NCBI GenBank assembly: GCA_027490995.1
Contig: JAIXWY010000011.1
Span: 372,001-436,000, forward strand
Direction of reading: 5' to 3'
Source: Opitutaceae bacterium
GTDB lineage: Bacteria; Verrucomicrobiota; Verrucomicrobiia; Opitutales; Opitutaceae
DNA length: 64,000 nucleotides
A model generated the notes under the pieces. That model saw nothing but the letters and a program-made list of their open reading frames with translations, had not been told where the DNA came from and searched no databases. This document shows, one piece after another, positions 45,671 to 55,555 of this stretch; within the stretch, counting starts at the first letter, position 1, and each line of letters begins with the position of its first letter. The translations under genes were made by a program, and so were the position numbers.

Positions 45671-46945
45671 ATGTCCAAAGTCATCGTTTCACCCCTGTAC
45701 GACTCGGACGTCTTTCGTATGGCCTGTCGGCAATTCGATCTGGCTGCCGATGCGATTAACCTGCCGGAAGCGATCCGCGATCGCACGAAGTGGCCCAAAC
45801 GCTGCTTGGCGGTCTCGCTGCCCATTCGCCGGGATGATGGATCGGTCTCGGTTTTTGAGGGGTACCGCGTGCAGCACAGCCTCTCAACTGGGCCGTCTAA
45901 GGGAGGAATCCGCTTCCACCCAGGCGTGACCATTGGAGAAGTGGCGGCACTCGCCATGTGGATGAGTTGGAAATGCTCGCTCGTGGGTCTTCCCTATGGT
46001 GGTGCCAAGGGCGGTGTGATCGTGGATCCGGCGCAACTGTCCACGGCCGAAATCGAGCGATTGTCACGCCGCTACATGCAGGAACTGATCCCGTTCATCG
46101 GCCCGCAGGTGGACGTACCGGCGCCCGATATGGGTACGAACGAGACCATCATGGGCTGGATGGTCGATACGTACGCGAGTCACGTCGGCCACCTCGAACC
46201 CGCCATCGTCACCGGCAAGCCAATCGCTCTCGGCGGCTCTCAAGGGCGCCGGGAGGCCACGGGCGCGGGCGTAGCCTACCTGCTCAAGCGTTACCTCGAG
46301 GATTTGGGCATCCCCGTCGGGCAGGCCACCGTCGCCATTCAAGGCTTTGGGAACGTCGGCGCAGAAACCGCGGTCGCGCTCGATCAGTACGGCGCAAAGA
46401 TCGTGGCGATTTCCGACCACACGGCGGCATTCTTTAACACCGATGGAATCAACGTACGCCGGGCGCTCGAGTATGTGCGGTACAACAAAGTGCTGCGTGA
46501 ATTCGACGGAGGGACGGCGATCTCCAACGAGGAATTACTGACCCTCAAGTGTACTGCGGTGGTGCCCGCTGCCATCGAGCGCGTGATCACGCCCGATATC
46601 GCCAAGCGTCTCCAGTGCCGCATTCTTACCGAGGCCGCGAACGGTCCGACCACGAATGAGGCCGACCGCATCTTGGATCAACGCGGGGACATTGAGCTCA
46701 TCCCGGACATCCTCTGCAACTCGGGCGGGGTGATCGTCTCGTACTTCGAGTGGCTCCAGAACCTGCAGCACTTCTACTGGTCGCGCGACGAGGTGCTCAC
46801 GAAGCTCTTTGCCATGCTGGACAAGGCCAAGGAGTCCGTGGAGTACCAGCGGCGGAAATTCAAGTTTAGCCGCCGCCTGGCGGCCCTGACCCTCGGGATC
46901 GGGCGGGTAGCGGAGGCAAAGCAGAGCCGCGGACTTTTCCCCTAG
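45671..46945 (+). CDS. gdhA: Glutamate dehydrogenase (Glu/Leu/Phe/Val family)
   Basis: A 424-residue amino-acid dehydrogenase. PSKGGIRFHPGV, MSWKCSLVGLPYGGAKGGV (catalytic Lys region), VDVPAPDMGT, the GSQGRREATGAGV loop and the NAD-binding IQGFGNVGAETA are all present. Length and motif set fit NAD-dependent hexameric GDH. It interconverts glutamate with 2-oxoglutarate and ammonia. The ATG at 45671 starts at the family N-terminus; longer in-frame starts overlap the divergent membrane-protein gene. Leucine or phenylalanine dehydrogenase activity is less likely but not excluded. Confidence 0.94.
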   Translation: MSKVIVSPLYDSDVFRMACRQFDLAADAINLPEAIRDRTKWPKRCLAVSLPIRRDDGSVSVFEGYRVQHSLSTGPSKGGIRFHPGVTIGEVAALAMWMSWKCSLVGLPYGGAKGGVIVDPAQLSTAEIERLSRRYMQELIPFIGPQVDVPAPDMGTNETIMGWMVDTYASHVGHLEPAIVTGKPIALGGSQGRREATGAGVAYLLKRYLEDLGIPVGQATVAIQGFGNVGAETAVALDQYGAKIVAISDHTAAFFNTDGINVRRALEYVRYNKVLREFDGGTAISNEELLTLKCTAVVPAAIERVITPDIAKRLQCRILTEAANGPTTNEADRILDQRGDIELIPDILCNSGGVIVSYFEWLQNLQHFYWSRDEVLTKLFAMLDKAKESVEYQRRKFKFSRRLAALTLGIGRVAEAKQSRGLFP

Positions 46946-46997
46946 TTCCGCACAAGCCTCGGCTTGCCCGGGACGCCTCGTCGCGCACACTCGCGCG

Positions 46998-48116
46998 ATG
47001 CTTCCTCTCCACCCTTCGTCGTCCCTGTCTCGTCGCGGTTTCCTGGCTCGAACCTCGACCGGCCTCGCCGCAGCGGCGGCCGCCCACCTGCTGCCCCGCT
47101 CGCTGAACGCCGCGACCGAGCCACGCCGAATGGGTATCGTCTTGGTAGGGCTCGGGAATTATTCCACCCGCGAATTGCTTCCGGCCATCAAGGAGTCCCA
47201 ACACCTCAAACTCGTCGGTGTGGTGACCGGCTCGGCGGACAAGGGCCGGGCGTGGGCTCGAGAGCACGGTTTCCCGGAACGCAATGTCTGGAATTACTCT
47301 GAGATGGCCCGTATGGCCGAGGCTCCGGAGGCAGAACTCGTCTACGTGGTCACCCCGAACTCACTCCACGCCGAGCATTCAATCGCCGCGCTCCGCGCCG
47401 GAAAGCACGTGATCTGCGAGAAACCGATGGCGATCTCCGTCGCGGAGTGCGATCAGATGATGGCGGCGGCCACGGCGGCCAATCGCTCGCTGACGATGGG
47501 CTATCGGCTGCACTTCGATCCCTATCATCAGGAACTCATTCGCCGCGCTCAGGCCGGCACGGACGGCCCGTACCTCGCGATGTCCGGCGGCTTCGGTTTC
47601 ACGATGGGTCGCAAGGTCTGGCGGGCTGAGCGCGCGCTCGCCGGCGGAGGTCCCCTCATGGATGTCGGCATCTACGCGTTGCACGAGGCTTGCCTTGCCG
47701 CCCAAGCCGATCCGGTGGCCCTAACGGCGAGGGAACGGCCGAAGAAGCGCCCGGACCTCTTTGTCGACGTGGAAGAAGCGCTAGATTGGACGATGGAGTT
47801 CGCGAACGGAGCCCGCGCCGACCTTTTCACGAGCTATGCGGACAACATGAATCGCTTCCGCGCGGAGGGACCCCGCGGCTGGATGGAGCTCGAGCCCGCC
47901 TACAGCTATCGCGGCCTAAAGGCGCGCACTCATGAGGGCCCCCTGTCCTACCCCGTCGTCCGCCAACAGACCCTCCACCTCGACGCACTCGCGCTCGCGC
48001 TACGGCAAGGAACACCCGTCCCAACTCCGGCAGAGCTGGGGCGCCGCGACATGGTGATTATCGAGGGCATCTATGAATCCGCTCGCACGGGTCGCCGCGT
48101 GACGCTGCGGTACTAA
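46998..48116 (+). CDS. Exported Gfo/Idh/MocA oxidoreductase (Tat signal)
   Basis: A 372-residue dehydrogenase with a twin-arginine signal (SRRGFLARTSTGLAAAAAAHLL, cleavage near residue 40). The Rossmann segment is IVLVGLGNYSTRELLPAI, the catalytic EKPMAISVAE (Lys of EKP) follows, and GGPLMDVGIYALHEA carries the active-site His region. Such exported members act on sugars in the periplasm with tightly bound NADP. Its start lies 52 bases after gdhA; mutS follows 47 bases later. Confidence 0.88.
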   Translation: MLPLHPSSSLSRRGFLARTSTGLAAAAAAHLLPRSLNAATEPRRMGIVLVGLGNYSTRELLPAIKESQHLKLVGVVTGSADKGRAWAREHGFPERNVWNYSEMARMAEAPEAELVYVVTPNSLHAEHSIAALRAGKHVICEKPMAISVAECDQMMAAATAANRSLTMGYRLHFDPYHQELIRRAQAGTDGPYLAMSGGFGFTMGRKVWRAERALAGGGPLMDVGIYALHEACLAAQADPVALTARERPKKRPDLFVDVEEALDWTMEFANGARADLFTSYADNMNRFRAEGPRGWMELEPAYSYRGLKARTHEGPLSYPVVRQQTLHLDALALALRQGTPVPTPAELGRRDMVIIEGIYESARTGRRVTLRY

Positions 48117-48163
48117 ATCCTCCCCTTCGCAGGATCAGTCCGTTTCCCTCGTCCCCCGCCTCC

Positions 48164-50710
48164 ATGTCAGCGGAAGTCGAAAAGCTCACGCCGATGATGC
48201 AGCAGTACTTCGACACGAAGCGCTCGCTGCCGAAGGACACGCTGCTGCTCTTCCGACTTGGGGACTTTTTTGAACTCTTCTTCGACGATGCGGTGGTCGC
48301 CTCCCGCCTGCTCGGACTGACGCTGACCAAGCGCATCGACCACCCGATGGCGGGCCTTCCGGCGCAGGCGCTCGATACCTACGTCGCCAAGCTGCTCGCC
48401 CACGGTCGTAAGGTAGCCATCTGCGATCAGGCCGAGCCCGCCAAGGCCGGTAAGCTGGTACGACGCGCGGTCTCCCGCATTCTCACTCCGGGCACGACGC
48501 TTTCGGCAGACCAGATCGACGCGCAACGCAACCACTACCTTGCCGCGCTGCACGTCGATCGCAGCGGCCTGCACGCGGCATGGCTCGATCTATCCACCGG
48601 AGAGTTTCGTCTCGCATCAGAGCCCGATATCGCGCGACTCCTTCCCGTCCTCACCGCACTGGCTCCGACCGAGTTGCTGGTGCCCGAAGGCGCACTCGCC
48701 TCCTGGGCAGCTGCACCTCATGACGACGCCGGGCGCCATGCGCTGCACGGCTTCTGCAGCGCACGACTCTGCACCGAGCTACCCGCCTTCCAGTTCGATG
48801 CGGCGGCGGGCGCGCGTGTGGTCGCCTCGGCTCTCCAAGTTCTTAACCTCGACGGCTTCGGATTGGCCGAGGGCCATGCCGGCCTCGGACCCGCAGGCGC
48901 CCTCGTGCAGTACGCGACCGAAAACCTGCGGGCGGAACCCGGAAACCTTCGTTCCCTTCGCCTGTATCAGAGCGCGGGCAGCCTGCTGCTCGATCCCGCA
49001 ACGCTGCGCAATCTCGAGGTATTCACATCGATTCGGGGAACACGAGAAGGCTCGCTACTCCAAGCGGTCAATCGGACCGGCAGCGCCGCCGGAGCACGCC
49101 TTCTGGAGCGGTGGCTGGCCGCTCCGCCGCTGGACCTCAGCGAACTACGCCGTCGGCACCATCTGGTGGGTGAACTGCTGGCTTCCCCCCGTTCACTCGC
49201 GGAGCTCCGCACCCGGCTCGGACAAATCCGCGACATTCCCCGGATCCTCGGTCGCCTCCAAAACCGCCTGCGTAACCCACGCGAACTCGGCGGTGTGCGC
49301 GATACGCTGCTCCAGCTTCCGGAGTTGCGCGCCACACTCCTCACGTTCGGACCAGCCGTCGCGGGATTCGCCGACCGCATCGCGGAGTTGGCCGACCTCA
49401 GAGAACGTCTCCACCTCGCACTCGCCGATGAGCTCCCCGCCGACCTGCTGGACGGAAACTTCATTCGCGCTGGTCACGATGCCGAACTCGAGCGCCTCCG
49501 CTCCCTGACTTCAGGAAACCGCACCTGGCTCTCGGATCTGGAGGCCAGCGAACAGCAGCGCACCGGGATTCGTAGCCTCAAGGTGCGCTACAATTCAGTC
49601 TTCGGTTATTTCATCGAGATCACCAAGTCGAACCTCCACCTCGTGCCGGCGGACTACATCCGCAAACAAACCACGGCCAACGGTGAACGCTTCGTCACGG
49701 AGGCCCTCAAGCAAAAGGAAAAGGAGATCTTCCACGCCGAGGAGAATGCACTCGCGCGCGAGAAGGAGCTCTTTGGCGGACTGGTCGAGGCGATTCTCGA
49801 TGAGTCGATTGCGCTCAGCCACACTGCCGACGCGCTCGCTGAGATTGATGTTCTCGCCGGTTGGGCGGACCTCGCCCGCGATTTCCGTTATGTCCAGCCG
49901 GAGATCGACGAAGGCGACGCTCTCGAAATCGAGGAGGGACGTCATCCCGTCGTTGAGCAGATGCTCCGTGCCAGCGAGGGAGGCAGTGCCTTCGTGCCGA
50001 ATGACACCCACCTTTCCGCGAGCGAGGCCCAAATCGCTCTGCTGACCGGGCCGAATATGGCAGGCAAGTCGACCTACATTCGCCAAGTCGCGCTGATCAC
50101 CCTGCTGGCTCAGGTGGGCTGCTGGGTGCCGGCCCGCCGCTGTCGGATCGGGTTGGTCGATCGCATCTTCTCGCGGGTGGGAGCAAACGACGACCTGGCC
50201 CGAGGCAATTCGACCTTCATGGTCGAGATGAACGAGACGGCGAACATCTTAAACCATGCCACCGACCGTTCGCTCATCGTCCTCGATGAAATCGGTCGCG
50301 GGACCTCGACTTACGACGGACTCTCCATCGCCTGGTCCGTGGTCGAATACCTTCATCGTGGAGAGACGCAGGGGCCGCGCACCTTGTTCGCCACGCACTA
50401 TCAGGAACTGACTCAACTGGACAAGCACCTGCCGCGCCTCCGCAACTTCTCCGTCGCGGTCAAGGAATGGAACGACGACATCGTGTTCGTTCGTCGCGTT
50501 GTCCCTGGGGCGGCCGATCGCAGCTATGGCATCCAGGTCGCCCGTCTTGCCGGCCTCCCCCTCGCGGTCATCGACCGCGCCAAGACGATCCTCGCCAAGT
50601 TGGAGTCAGACGAACCGAGCGTTACCTTGCCCGCGCAGGGCCCCATTGCGCGCCCTCGGAAAAAAATCGCGGTAAGCGACGCCGACGACGATCAACTCAG
50701 CCTGTTGTAG
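48164..50710 (+). CDS. mutS: DNA mismatch repair protein MutS
   Basis: An 848-residue MutS. The N-terminal mismatch-binding motif is GDFFELFFDDA (Phe-x-Glu type). The core domain has SVFGYFIEITKSNL, and the ATPase has the Walker A TGPNMAGKSTYIRQ, SRVGANDDLARGNSTFMVEM, and Walker B LIVLDEIGRGTSTYDG. It recognises base mismatches and recruits MutL. The start is preceded by a pyrimidine-rich leader without a Shine-Dalgarno. It converges with the ACT-domain gene. Confidence 0.98.
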   Translation: MSAEVEKLTPMMQQYFDTKRSLPKDTLLLFRLGDFFELFFDDAVVASRLLGLTLTKRIDHPMAGLPAQALDTYVAKLLAHGRKVAICDQAEPAKAGKLVRRAVSRILTPGTTLSADQIDAQRNHYLAALHVDRSGLHAAWLDLSTGEFRLASEPDIARLLPVLTALAPTELLVPEGALASWAAAPHDDAGRHALHGFCSARLCTELPAFQFDAAAGARVVASALQVLNLDGFGLAEGHAGLGPAGALVQYATENLRAEPGNLRSLRLYQSAGSLLLDPATLRNLEVFTSIRGTREGSLLQAVNRTGSAAGARLLERWLAAPPLDLSELRRRHHLVGELLASPRSLAELRTRLGQIRDIPRILGRLQNRLRNPRELGGVRDTLLQLPELRATLLTFGPAVAGFADRIAELADLRERLHLALADELPADLLDGNFIRAGHDAELERLRSLTSGNRTWLSDLEASEQQRTGIRSLKVRYNSVFGYFIEITKSNLHLVPADYIRKQTTANGERFVTEALKQKEKEIFHAEENALAREKELFGGLVEAILDESIALSHTADALAEIDVLAGWADLARDFRYVQPEIDEGDALEIEEGRHPVVEQMLRASEGGSAFVPNDTHLSASEAQIALLTGPNMAGKSTYIRQVALITLLAQVGCWVPARRCRIGLVDRIFSRVGANDDLARGNSTFMVEMNETANILNHATDRSLIVLDEIGRGTSTYDGLSIAWSVVEYLHRGETQGPRTLFATHYQELTQLDKHLPRLRNFSVAVKEWNDDIVFVRRVVPGAADRSYGIQVARLAGLPLAVIDRAKTILAKLESDEPSVTLPAQGPIARPRKKIAVSDADDDQLSLL

Positions 50711-50747
50711 CTGAATCGAAAGAGCAAAAGTCTGGGTGGACGTGCCC

Positions 50748-51290
50748 TCAGGCCCCGTCGACGGCACGGAGGTCGACGTCGACCATGAGATCCTCGGCGA
50801 TTTCTTCAAGTGCCCGACGCAGCGCCGCATGGTCGGCTCGCGGCGGGAGCGCGACGAGCGCCGTCGCGCGAAAAAGCCGATCTCCCGACATTGGAGCACT
50901 CTCGGTACCGGAGACGAAATCTTCGACGTTGGCGCCGTGGGCCGCGAGGACGGCGGTCACCTGCCGCACAATTCCAGGACGATCCTGGCCAACCAACTCA
51001 AGCCGCGCCCGCACCACACCAAGCTCGCCCGGGAGACCGACCACAGTGGGTTCGCCCGCCGCCACCGTAACACTCAGTCCACGAGCCGCGCCGGCACGTA
51101 AGGCGTCGCGCAACCCGACTTCCCTCTCCCTCGGCACCTCGATTCGCACGATCCCCGCGAACTGGCCGCCCAGCCGCGCCATGCGGCTCTCCAGCCAATT
51201 GCCCCCATGGGCCGCGACGACCGCCGCGATAGATTCGACCAGGCCAGGACGATCCGTGCCAATGACCGTGAGAATAAGCGTCGTCGACAT
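50748..51290 (-). CDS. ACT-domain protein (GcvR-like)
   Basis: A 180-residue protein with two ACT domains: residues about 4-80 (LILTVIGTDRPGLVESIAAVVAAHGGNWLES) and about 92-175 (GQDRPGIVRQVTAVLAAHGANVEDF). Layout matches GcvR, a small-molecule-responsive regulator of glycine cleavage. The ATG at 51290 was chosen at the first ACT strand. It follows DAHP synthase on the same strand with a 29-base gap, so it could instead sense an aromatic amino acid. Confidence 0.82.
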   Translation of the reverse strand: MSTTLILTVIGTDRPGLVESIAAVVAAHGGNWLESRMARLGGQFAGIVRIEVPREREVGLRDALRAGAARGLSVTVAAGEPTVVGLPGELGVVRARLELVGQDRPGIVRQVTAVLAAHGANVEDFVSGTESAPMSGDRLFRATALVALPPRADHAALRRALEEIAEDLMVDVDLRAVDGA

Positions 51291-51319
51291 GGAGGAAGAA
51301 AAGTCCGCGCGAGGAAAGG

Positions 51320-52375
51320 TCAGGACACCGCTGTTCCCACTCGGGAGGCCCGGCGGAGGTTCCAAAGCTGTTGGGCTTGGACGATCGTATCGGCCAAAAC
51401 CTCCGGCGTCAGTGCCTGCTTCGGATCATCCCCGATGCCCTCGGTCGGCTTGACGTGCGCTTCAATGCACAGGCCGTCCGCGCCGTAGGCGATCGCAGCG
51501 AGGGCGCACGCCGGCACGTAACTGGCCCGCCCCACCGAGTGAGAGGGGTCAACCACCACCGGGGCCCAAGTCTTCTCCTTGAGCAGCGGAGTAATGCTTT
51601 CGTCGGGATGATTGCGGTAGCCGTCCAGCGTCGGGGCCGTGCCGCGCGGGCAGAGCAGGATGTTCGGATTTCCAAACGAGGCGATGTACTCGGCAGCCGA
51701 AAGGAACTCGTTGATCGGCCCCATGTGCAGGCTGCGCTTGAGTAGCACCACCGTCTCGCGCTCGGCCACCGCGCGACCGATCGCGCGCAGCAGCGAGTAA
51801 TTCAGCGCATTACGGGCGCCGACTTGGAGCATGTGCACGCCGGCGTCGAGCGCGAGACGCAGCTGCTGCTCGTCCATCACCTCAGCGTCGACCGGAAGAC
51901 CCGTGCGGCGATGCGCCTCCATGAGGATATCGAGCGACTTCGTATCCCCCTGAAAGGCGTAGGGGTTGGTGCGAGGCTTCCACACGCCACCGCGCAGGAC
52001 GTGCGCGCCCGCCTCCTTGACCGCCGCTGCCGTCTCATAGAGCAATGAAGGATTCTTCGGATCGATCGTGCACTGTCCGGCAATGATGAAGAGCTCATCG
52101 CCCAATGTCACTCCGCCCAAACGGATGCGGTGCGTCGCCAGATCCGAACGCCGATCCATCAGGCGAAACGGTGACTGAATCTTATCAATCCGGTCGATAT
52201 AGGTAAGCCCCTCCAGCCGCGTAATCATCAAGTCATCACGCTCATCACCCACGATCGCGTAGATGGTGCGCATCGCACCCACGATCGGCTGGATGCGGCA
52301 ACCGAAGGCACTCACGATCTGAGTGACTTCGTTCAGCTCATCGGGACTAAGACGGTTGTTCTTGGGCAGGATCAT
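51320..52375 (-). CDS. aroF: 3-deoxy-7-phosphoheptulonate synthase (type I-beta)
   Basis: A 351-residue DAHP synthase of the Thermotoga type. An N-terminal ferredoxin-like regulatory domain (about 1-70) precedes the barrel with IIAGQCTID (metal Cys), LRGGVWKPRTNPYAFQGD, VLLKRSLHMG, and PVVVDPSHSVGR. It makes the first shikimate-pathway intermediate from PEP and erythrose-4-phosphate. The ATG at 52375 (MILPKNN) was preferred over a longer frame reaching into the divergent ffh leader. Confidence 0.95.
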   Translation of the reverse strand: MILPKNNRLSPDELNEVTQIVSAFGCRIQPIVGAMRTIYAIVGDERDDLMITRLEGLTYIDRIDKIQSPFRLMDRRSDLATHRIRLGGVTLGDELFIIAGQCTIDPKNPSLLYETAAAVKEAGAHVLRGGVWKPRTNPYAFQGDTKSLDILMEAHRRTGLPVDAEVMDEQQLRLALDAGVHMLQVGARNALNYSLLRAIGRAVAERETVVLLKRSLHMGPINEFLSAAEYIASFGNPNILLCPRGTAPTLDGYRNHPDESITPLLKEKTWAPVVVDPSHSVGRASYVPACALAAIAYGADGLCIEAHVKPTEGIGDDPKQALTPEVLADTIVQAQQLWNLRRASRVGTAVS

Positions 52376-52505
52376 CGGACGTGGAAAAAGCCTATGCCAC
52401 AGGTGAAAAAAGGACAGACAGAAGTCGGCGGCGGCCCGACAGGGCTTGCGGCGGGGCGTTTTTTGCGTCGATTTGCCGCTGGCGTCTGACAGCCTTCCTC
52501 CTCCG

Positions 52506-53849
52506 ATGTTCGAGTCGCTCACCGACAAACTCTCTCACGCGCTCCGCAACCTCCGTGGCCTTGGTAAACTCACCGAGGAAAACATGGCGGAGGCTCTCAA
52601 GGAAGTGCGCGCCGCGCTCCTCGGAGCCGACGTACACTTCAAGGTGGTCCGCGAGTTCACGGAGCGCGTCCAGACCCAGTGCGTGGGCCAGGATGTCCTC
52701 AAGGGGGTCACGCCCGGTCAGCAGATCGTCAAGATCATCCACGACGAGCTCGCCAAGCTGCTGGGCGAAGGCAGCACAGCGCTCTCGGAAGCGCGGCCTC
52801 TTCGCCTGATGATGGTAGGCCTCCACGGCTCGGGTAAGACGACCTCGACGGTCAAGCTGGCGCGACTCCTGAAGCGCCGTGGGTACCGTCCGCTGGTCGC
52901 TGCGTGCGACGTCTATCGTCCGGCAGCGATCGACCAACTGGAGATTCTGGCACGCCAGGAAGACATCGCGTTTTTCGCTGACCGCAGCCTCCGAGACGTC
53001 CCGCTCTTGGGCGAACGGGCGCTCGCCGCCGCCCAAGCGGGCGGGAATGACTGCGTTCTCTTTGACACGGCCGGACGCCTGCAGATCGACCAGGAACTGA
53101 TCGAGGAAGTTCGCTTGCTCAAGGCGAAGGTGCGTCCCGACGAAGTCCTGCTGGTCGCCGACGGGGCTTTGGGCCAGGAGGCGGTCAACGTGGCCCGCGC
53201 ATTTCATGAGGCACTCCAGCTGACCGGCTTGATCCTCACGAAGATGGACGGCGATGCCCGCGGTGGTGCCGCCCTCTCGATCAAGTCGATCACGGGAGTC
53301 CCGATCAAGTTCATCGGCACCGGTGAAAAGCCGGCGGATTTTGAGGTTTTCCATCCCGACCGCCTCGCCTCGCGGATCCTCGGCATGGGCGACGTCGTAT
53401 CGCTCGTCGAGAAGGCGCAGGAAAACATCGATCAAGCCGAGGCCGAGCGGATGGCGGAGAAGCTCCGCAAGGCGGACTTCAATCTCGAGGACTTCCTCGC
53501 TCAGATGCAGCAGATTAAGAAGATGGGCTCAATGGAGAGCATCTTGGGGATGATGCCCGGCATGAGCGGGGTGAAGCTGGAGGGCGACGCCGAAAAGTCC
53601 CTCGCGCGAACCGAGGCGATCATCTACTCGATGACCAAGCAGGAGCGTCGGCGCCCCGATATCCTGAACGGTAACCGGCGACTGCGCATCGCGAATGGCG
53701 CAGGCGTAAAGGTGGTCGAGGTCAATCAACTGCTGAAGCAATTTCAGCAGATGCAGAAGATGATGAAAATGTTCAAGGGCGGCGGCGCGAAGAAGATGAT
53801 GCGCCAGATGGAAGCCATGAAGGGCCGCGGCGGACTGCCCGGGCTCTAG
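52506..53849 (+). CDS. ffh: Signal recognition particle protein Ffh
   Basis: A 447-residue SRP GTPase. The N domain ([23 protein letters not shown]) is followed by a G domain with [30 protein letters not shown] and [11 protein letters not shown] methionine-rich M domain (about 300-447) ends [18 protein letters not shown]. It binds signal sequences and 4.5S RNA for membrane targeting. The ATG at 52506 fits the family start. No 4.5S RNA gene was recognised nearby. Confidence 0.97.
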   Translation: MFESLTDKLSHALRNLRGLGKLTEENMAEALKEVRAALLGADVHFKVVREFTERVQTQCVGQDVLKGVTPGQQIVKIIHDELAKLLGEGSTALSEARPLRLMMVGLHGSGKTTSTVKLARLLKRRGYRPLVAACDVYRPAAIDQLEILARQEDIAFFADRSLRDVPLLGERALAAAQAGGNDCVLFDTAGRLQIDQELIEEVRLLKAKVRPDEVLLVADGALGQEAVNVARAFHEALQLTGLILTKMDGDARGGAALSIKSITGVPIKFIGTGEKPADFEVFHPDRLASRILGMGDVVSLVEKAQENIDQAEAERMAEKLRKADFNLEDFLAQMQQIKKMGSMESILGMMPGMSGVKLEGDAEKSLARTEAIIYSMTKQERRRPDILNGNRRLRIANGAGVKVVEVNQLLKQFQQMQKMMKMFKGGGAKKMMRQMEAMKGRGGLPGL

Positions 53850-53856
53850 ACAAGGA

Positions 53857-53878
53857 CGCCCGGCGCGAACGCCGGGCG
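53857..53878. terminator. Hairpin after ffh
   Basis: CGCCCGGCG (53857-53865), loop CGAA, and CGCCGGGCG (53870-53878) form a perfect 9-bp stem seven bases after the ffh stop, between convergent genes. Confidence 0.6.
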
Positions 53879-53896
53879 CAACGATTCAACTGCAGG

Positions 53897-53912
53897 GCCG
53901 GCGGGCGCCGGC
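53897..53912. terminator. Second hairpin between ffh and the convergent dehydrogenase
   Basis: GCCGGC (53897-53902), a 4-base loop, and GCCGGC (53907-53912) lie just beyond the dehydrogenase stop at 53916 on the minus strand, and may serve that gene. Confidence 0.45.
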
Positions 53913-53915
53913 GGT

Positions 53916-55439
53916 TCACACGCGACCGGCGTAGGTCGGCACGGTGAAACCCTTCCTTCCCGTGCGCTTGATCAGCAGATTCGCGTTCGCCTTCGCTGCG
54001 ATCTCCGGGGTCGGGCCCGCGATTCGCTCGCCGGCCGCATCGATCGTCAAGAGAGGCCCCAGCACCACCGGGGTTGTGCCCACATCGACCGAGTTCGCCT
54101 TGAGGTGATCCAGCGTGCGACCAAAGGCCTCCTTGGTCAGCGCGTCATTGGCGATCGCCTCCGCCACCGCCGGGGAAGAGCGTTCCTGACCGAGCAGGTA
54201 GGACACGTTCCCGAGATGGCAGAGATTGGTGGAGACGTGACTATTCAGGATGTGTCCGCGGGCAACCGACTGGTCGCGCGCACGCACCGCATCGATGAAG
54301 TTGGCCCGGTGACCCGCCAGGCCACCCTCCGTATATGAGGCGAGCTTCTTTCCGGCCGCGTCGTAAATGGCCGCGTTCCCCGCCTCGGAAATGTGCACGT
54401 AGCCGCCCTCACAGTGCGCGATCACGCCGACGCGCGCGCCGCGATAGTTGTCCATGGCGTTCATGCCCGTGCGCATCGGAAGCCCGCGTACCTCAAAAAT
54501 CAGTGGCGCCGCCGCGTAATCGAACACGCTGATCTGCGTGTTCGGCGTCTCGGCGTCGTCCGCCTCGCCAAAACGGCCGCCCATGCAGAACACGGACCGC
54601 GGTAGACCGTCTTCGCCCAGAAACCACCGCGCTACATCCACCTGGTGGATACCTTGGTTTGAGATATCGCCGCCGCCGTAGTTCCAGAACCAGTGCCAAT
54701 CATAATGCACCGGACCACGGGCACCATTGCGGTGCGGCGGAACGAGATCGGCCGGACCAGTCCAGAGATCGTAGTTGATGCTCGCCGGAACCGCTTGTGG
54801 CCCTTGGGTGCGACCAATGCTCTCACGACGTTTGTAGCACAGACCGCGGACATGCGTGATCTTGCCGATCTGCCCTGAGCGGATGAACTCCATCGCCTGG
54901 CGGATATCCAGCGATGAACGGTTCTGGGTGCCAGCCTGGACGATCTGTTTCCGGTAGTACCGGGCCGCCTCAACAGCCTGACGACCCTCCCAGATGTTGT
55001 GCGAGAGCGGCTTCTCCACGTAGACGTCCTTACCGGCCTCCAAAGCCCAGATCGTCATCAGGGAATGCCAATGATTCGGCGTGGCGATGACCACCGCGTC
55101 GACGCCCGAGTCCTCCAGCAACGCTCGGTAGTCGAGGTACGTCGCGACGGTGATGCCCTCTTTGGCCGCATCCGCCGCCCGCTGCTGCAGAATTTCGGCA
55201 TCGGCGTCACAAATGGCCACGAGTCGCGCGCCCGGCATCTTGTAGTAGGTCCTCATGTGCCCGGCGCCTTGCGCGCGGACGCCCACCACCGCGACTCGGA
55301 TATCCGAATTGGATCCGGACGTGCGGCTCGCGGAGGCGGCGGACTGCGCCCGCAGTCCCGCCGGAACGGCGATGAGAGAGGCGGCACCTCCCAAGAGCGA
55401 GGCACGGAGAAACTGCTTGCGGGTCAAGGGGGAACTCAT
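53916..55439 (-). CDS. Exported Gfo/Idh/MocA oxidoreductase, long form
   Basis: A 507-residue dehydrogenase with an N-terminal export signal of Tat-like form (TRKQFLRASLLGGAASLIAV; the twin-Arg is RK-like rather than RR). The Rossmann segment is VAVVGVRAQGAGHMRTYY, the EKP motif VYVEKPLSHNIWEG, and NYGGGDISNQGIHQVDVARWFL the active-site His region. Close in layout to glycosidase-like or bacterial secreted dehydrogenases of this superfamily. The start at 55439 (MSSPLTRK) precedes the signal. It converges with ffh. Confidence 0.88.
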   Translation of the reverse strand: MSSPLTRKQFLRASLLGGAASLIAVPAGLRAQSAASASRTSGSNSDIRVAVVGVRAQGAGHMRTYYKMPGARLVAICDADAEILQQRAADAAKEGITVATYLDYRALLEDSGVDAVVIATPNHWHSLMTIWALEAGKDVYVEKPLSHNIWEGRQAVEAARYYRKQIVQAGTQNRSSLDIRQAMEFIRSGQIGKITHVRGLCYKRRESIGRTQGPQAVPASINYDLWTGPADLVPPHRNGARGPVHYDWHWFWNYGGGDISNQGIHQVDVARWFLGEDGLPRSVFCMGGRFGEADDAETPNTQISVFDYAAAPLIFEVRGLPMRTGMNAMDNYRGARVGVIAHCEGGYVHISEAGNAAIYDAAGKKLASYTEGGLAGHRANFIDAVRARDQSVARGHILNSHVSTNLCHLGNVSYLLGQERSSPAVAEAIANDALTKEAFGRTLDHLKANSVDVGTTPVVLGPLLTIDAAGERIAGPTPEIAAKANANLLIKRTGRKGFTVPTYAGRV

Positions 55440-55493
55440 GGCGAAGGGGTTTTCCGTAGCTAATACCTCCCCGTTAGACGTGTCATTCCCGAA

Positions 55494-55522
55494 GTGGTTC
55501 ATTCGTTGTGAACGATAACCAC
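55494..55522 (-). terminator. Imperfect inverted repeat between prfB and the dehydrogenase gene
   Basis: GTGGTT (55494-55499) pairs with AACCAC (55517-55522), with inner CGTT/AACG pairs and bulges. It lies 34 bases beyond the prfB stop on the minus strand. It could terminate prfB or act as an operator for the next gene; no T-tract. Confidence 0.35.
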
Positions 55523-55555
55523 AGCCCCCGACCCGGAAGCGCACAGGCAGCGGGA

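Noticed and set aside
50467..51453. A plus-strand frame spanning the mutS end and the ACT gene
   Set aside because: Crosses two well-supported genes in another frame or strand and has no family signature.
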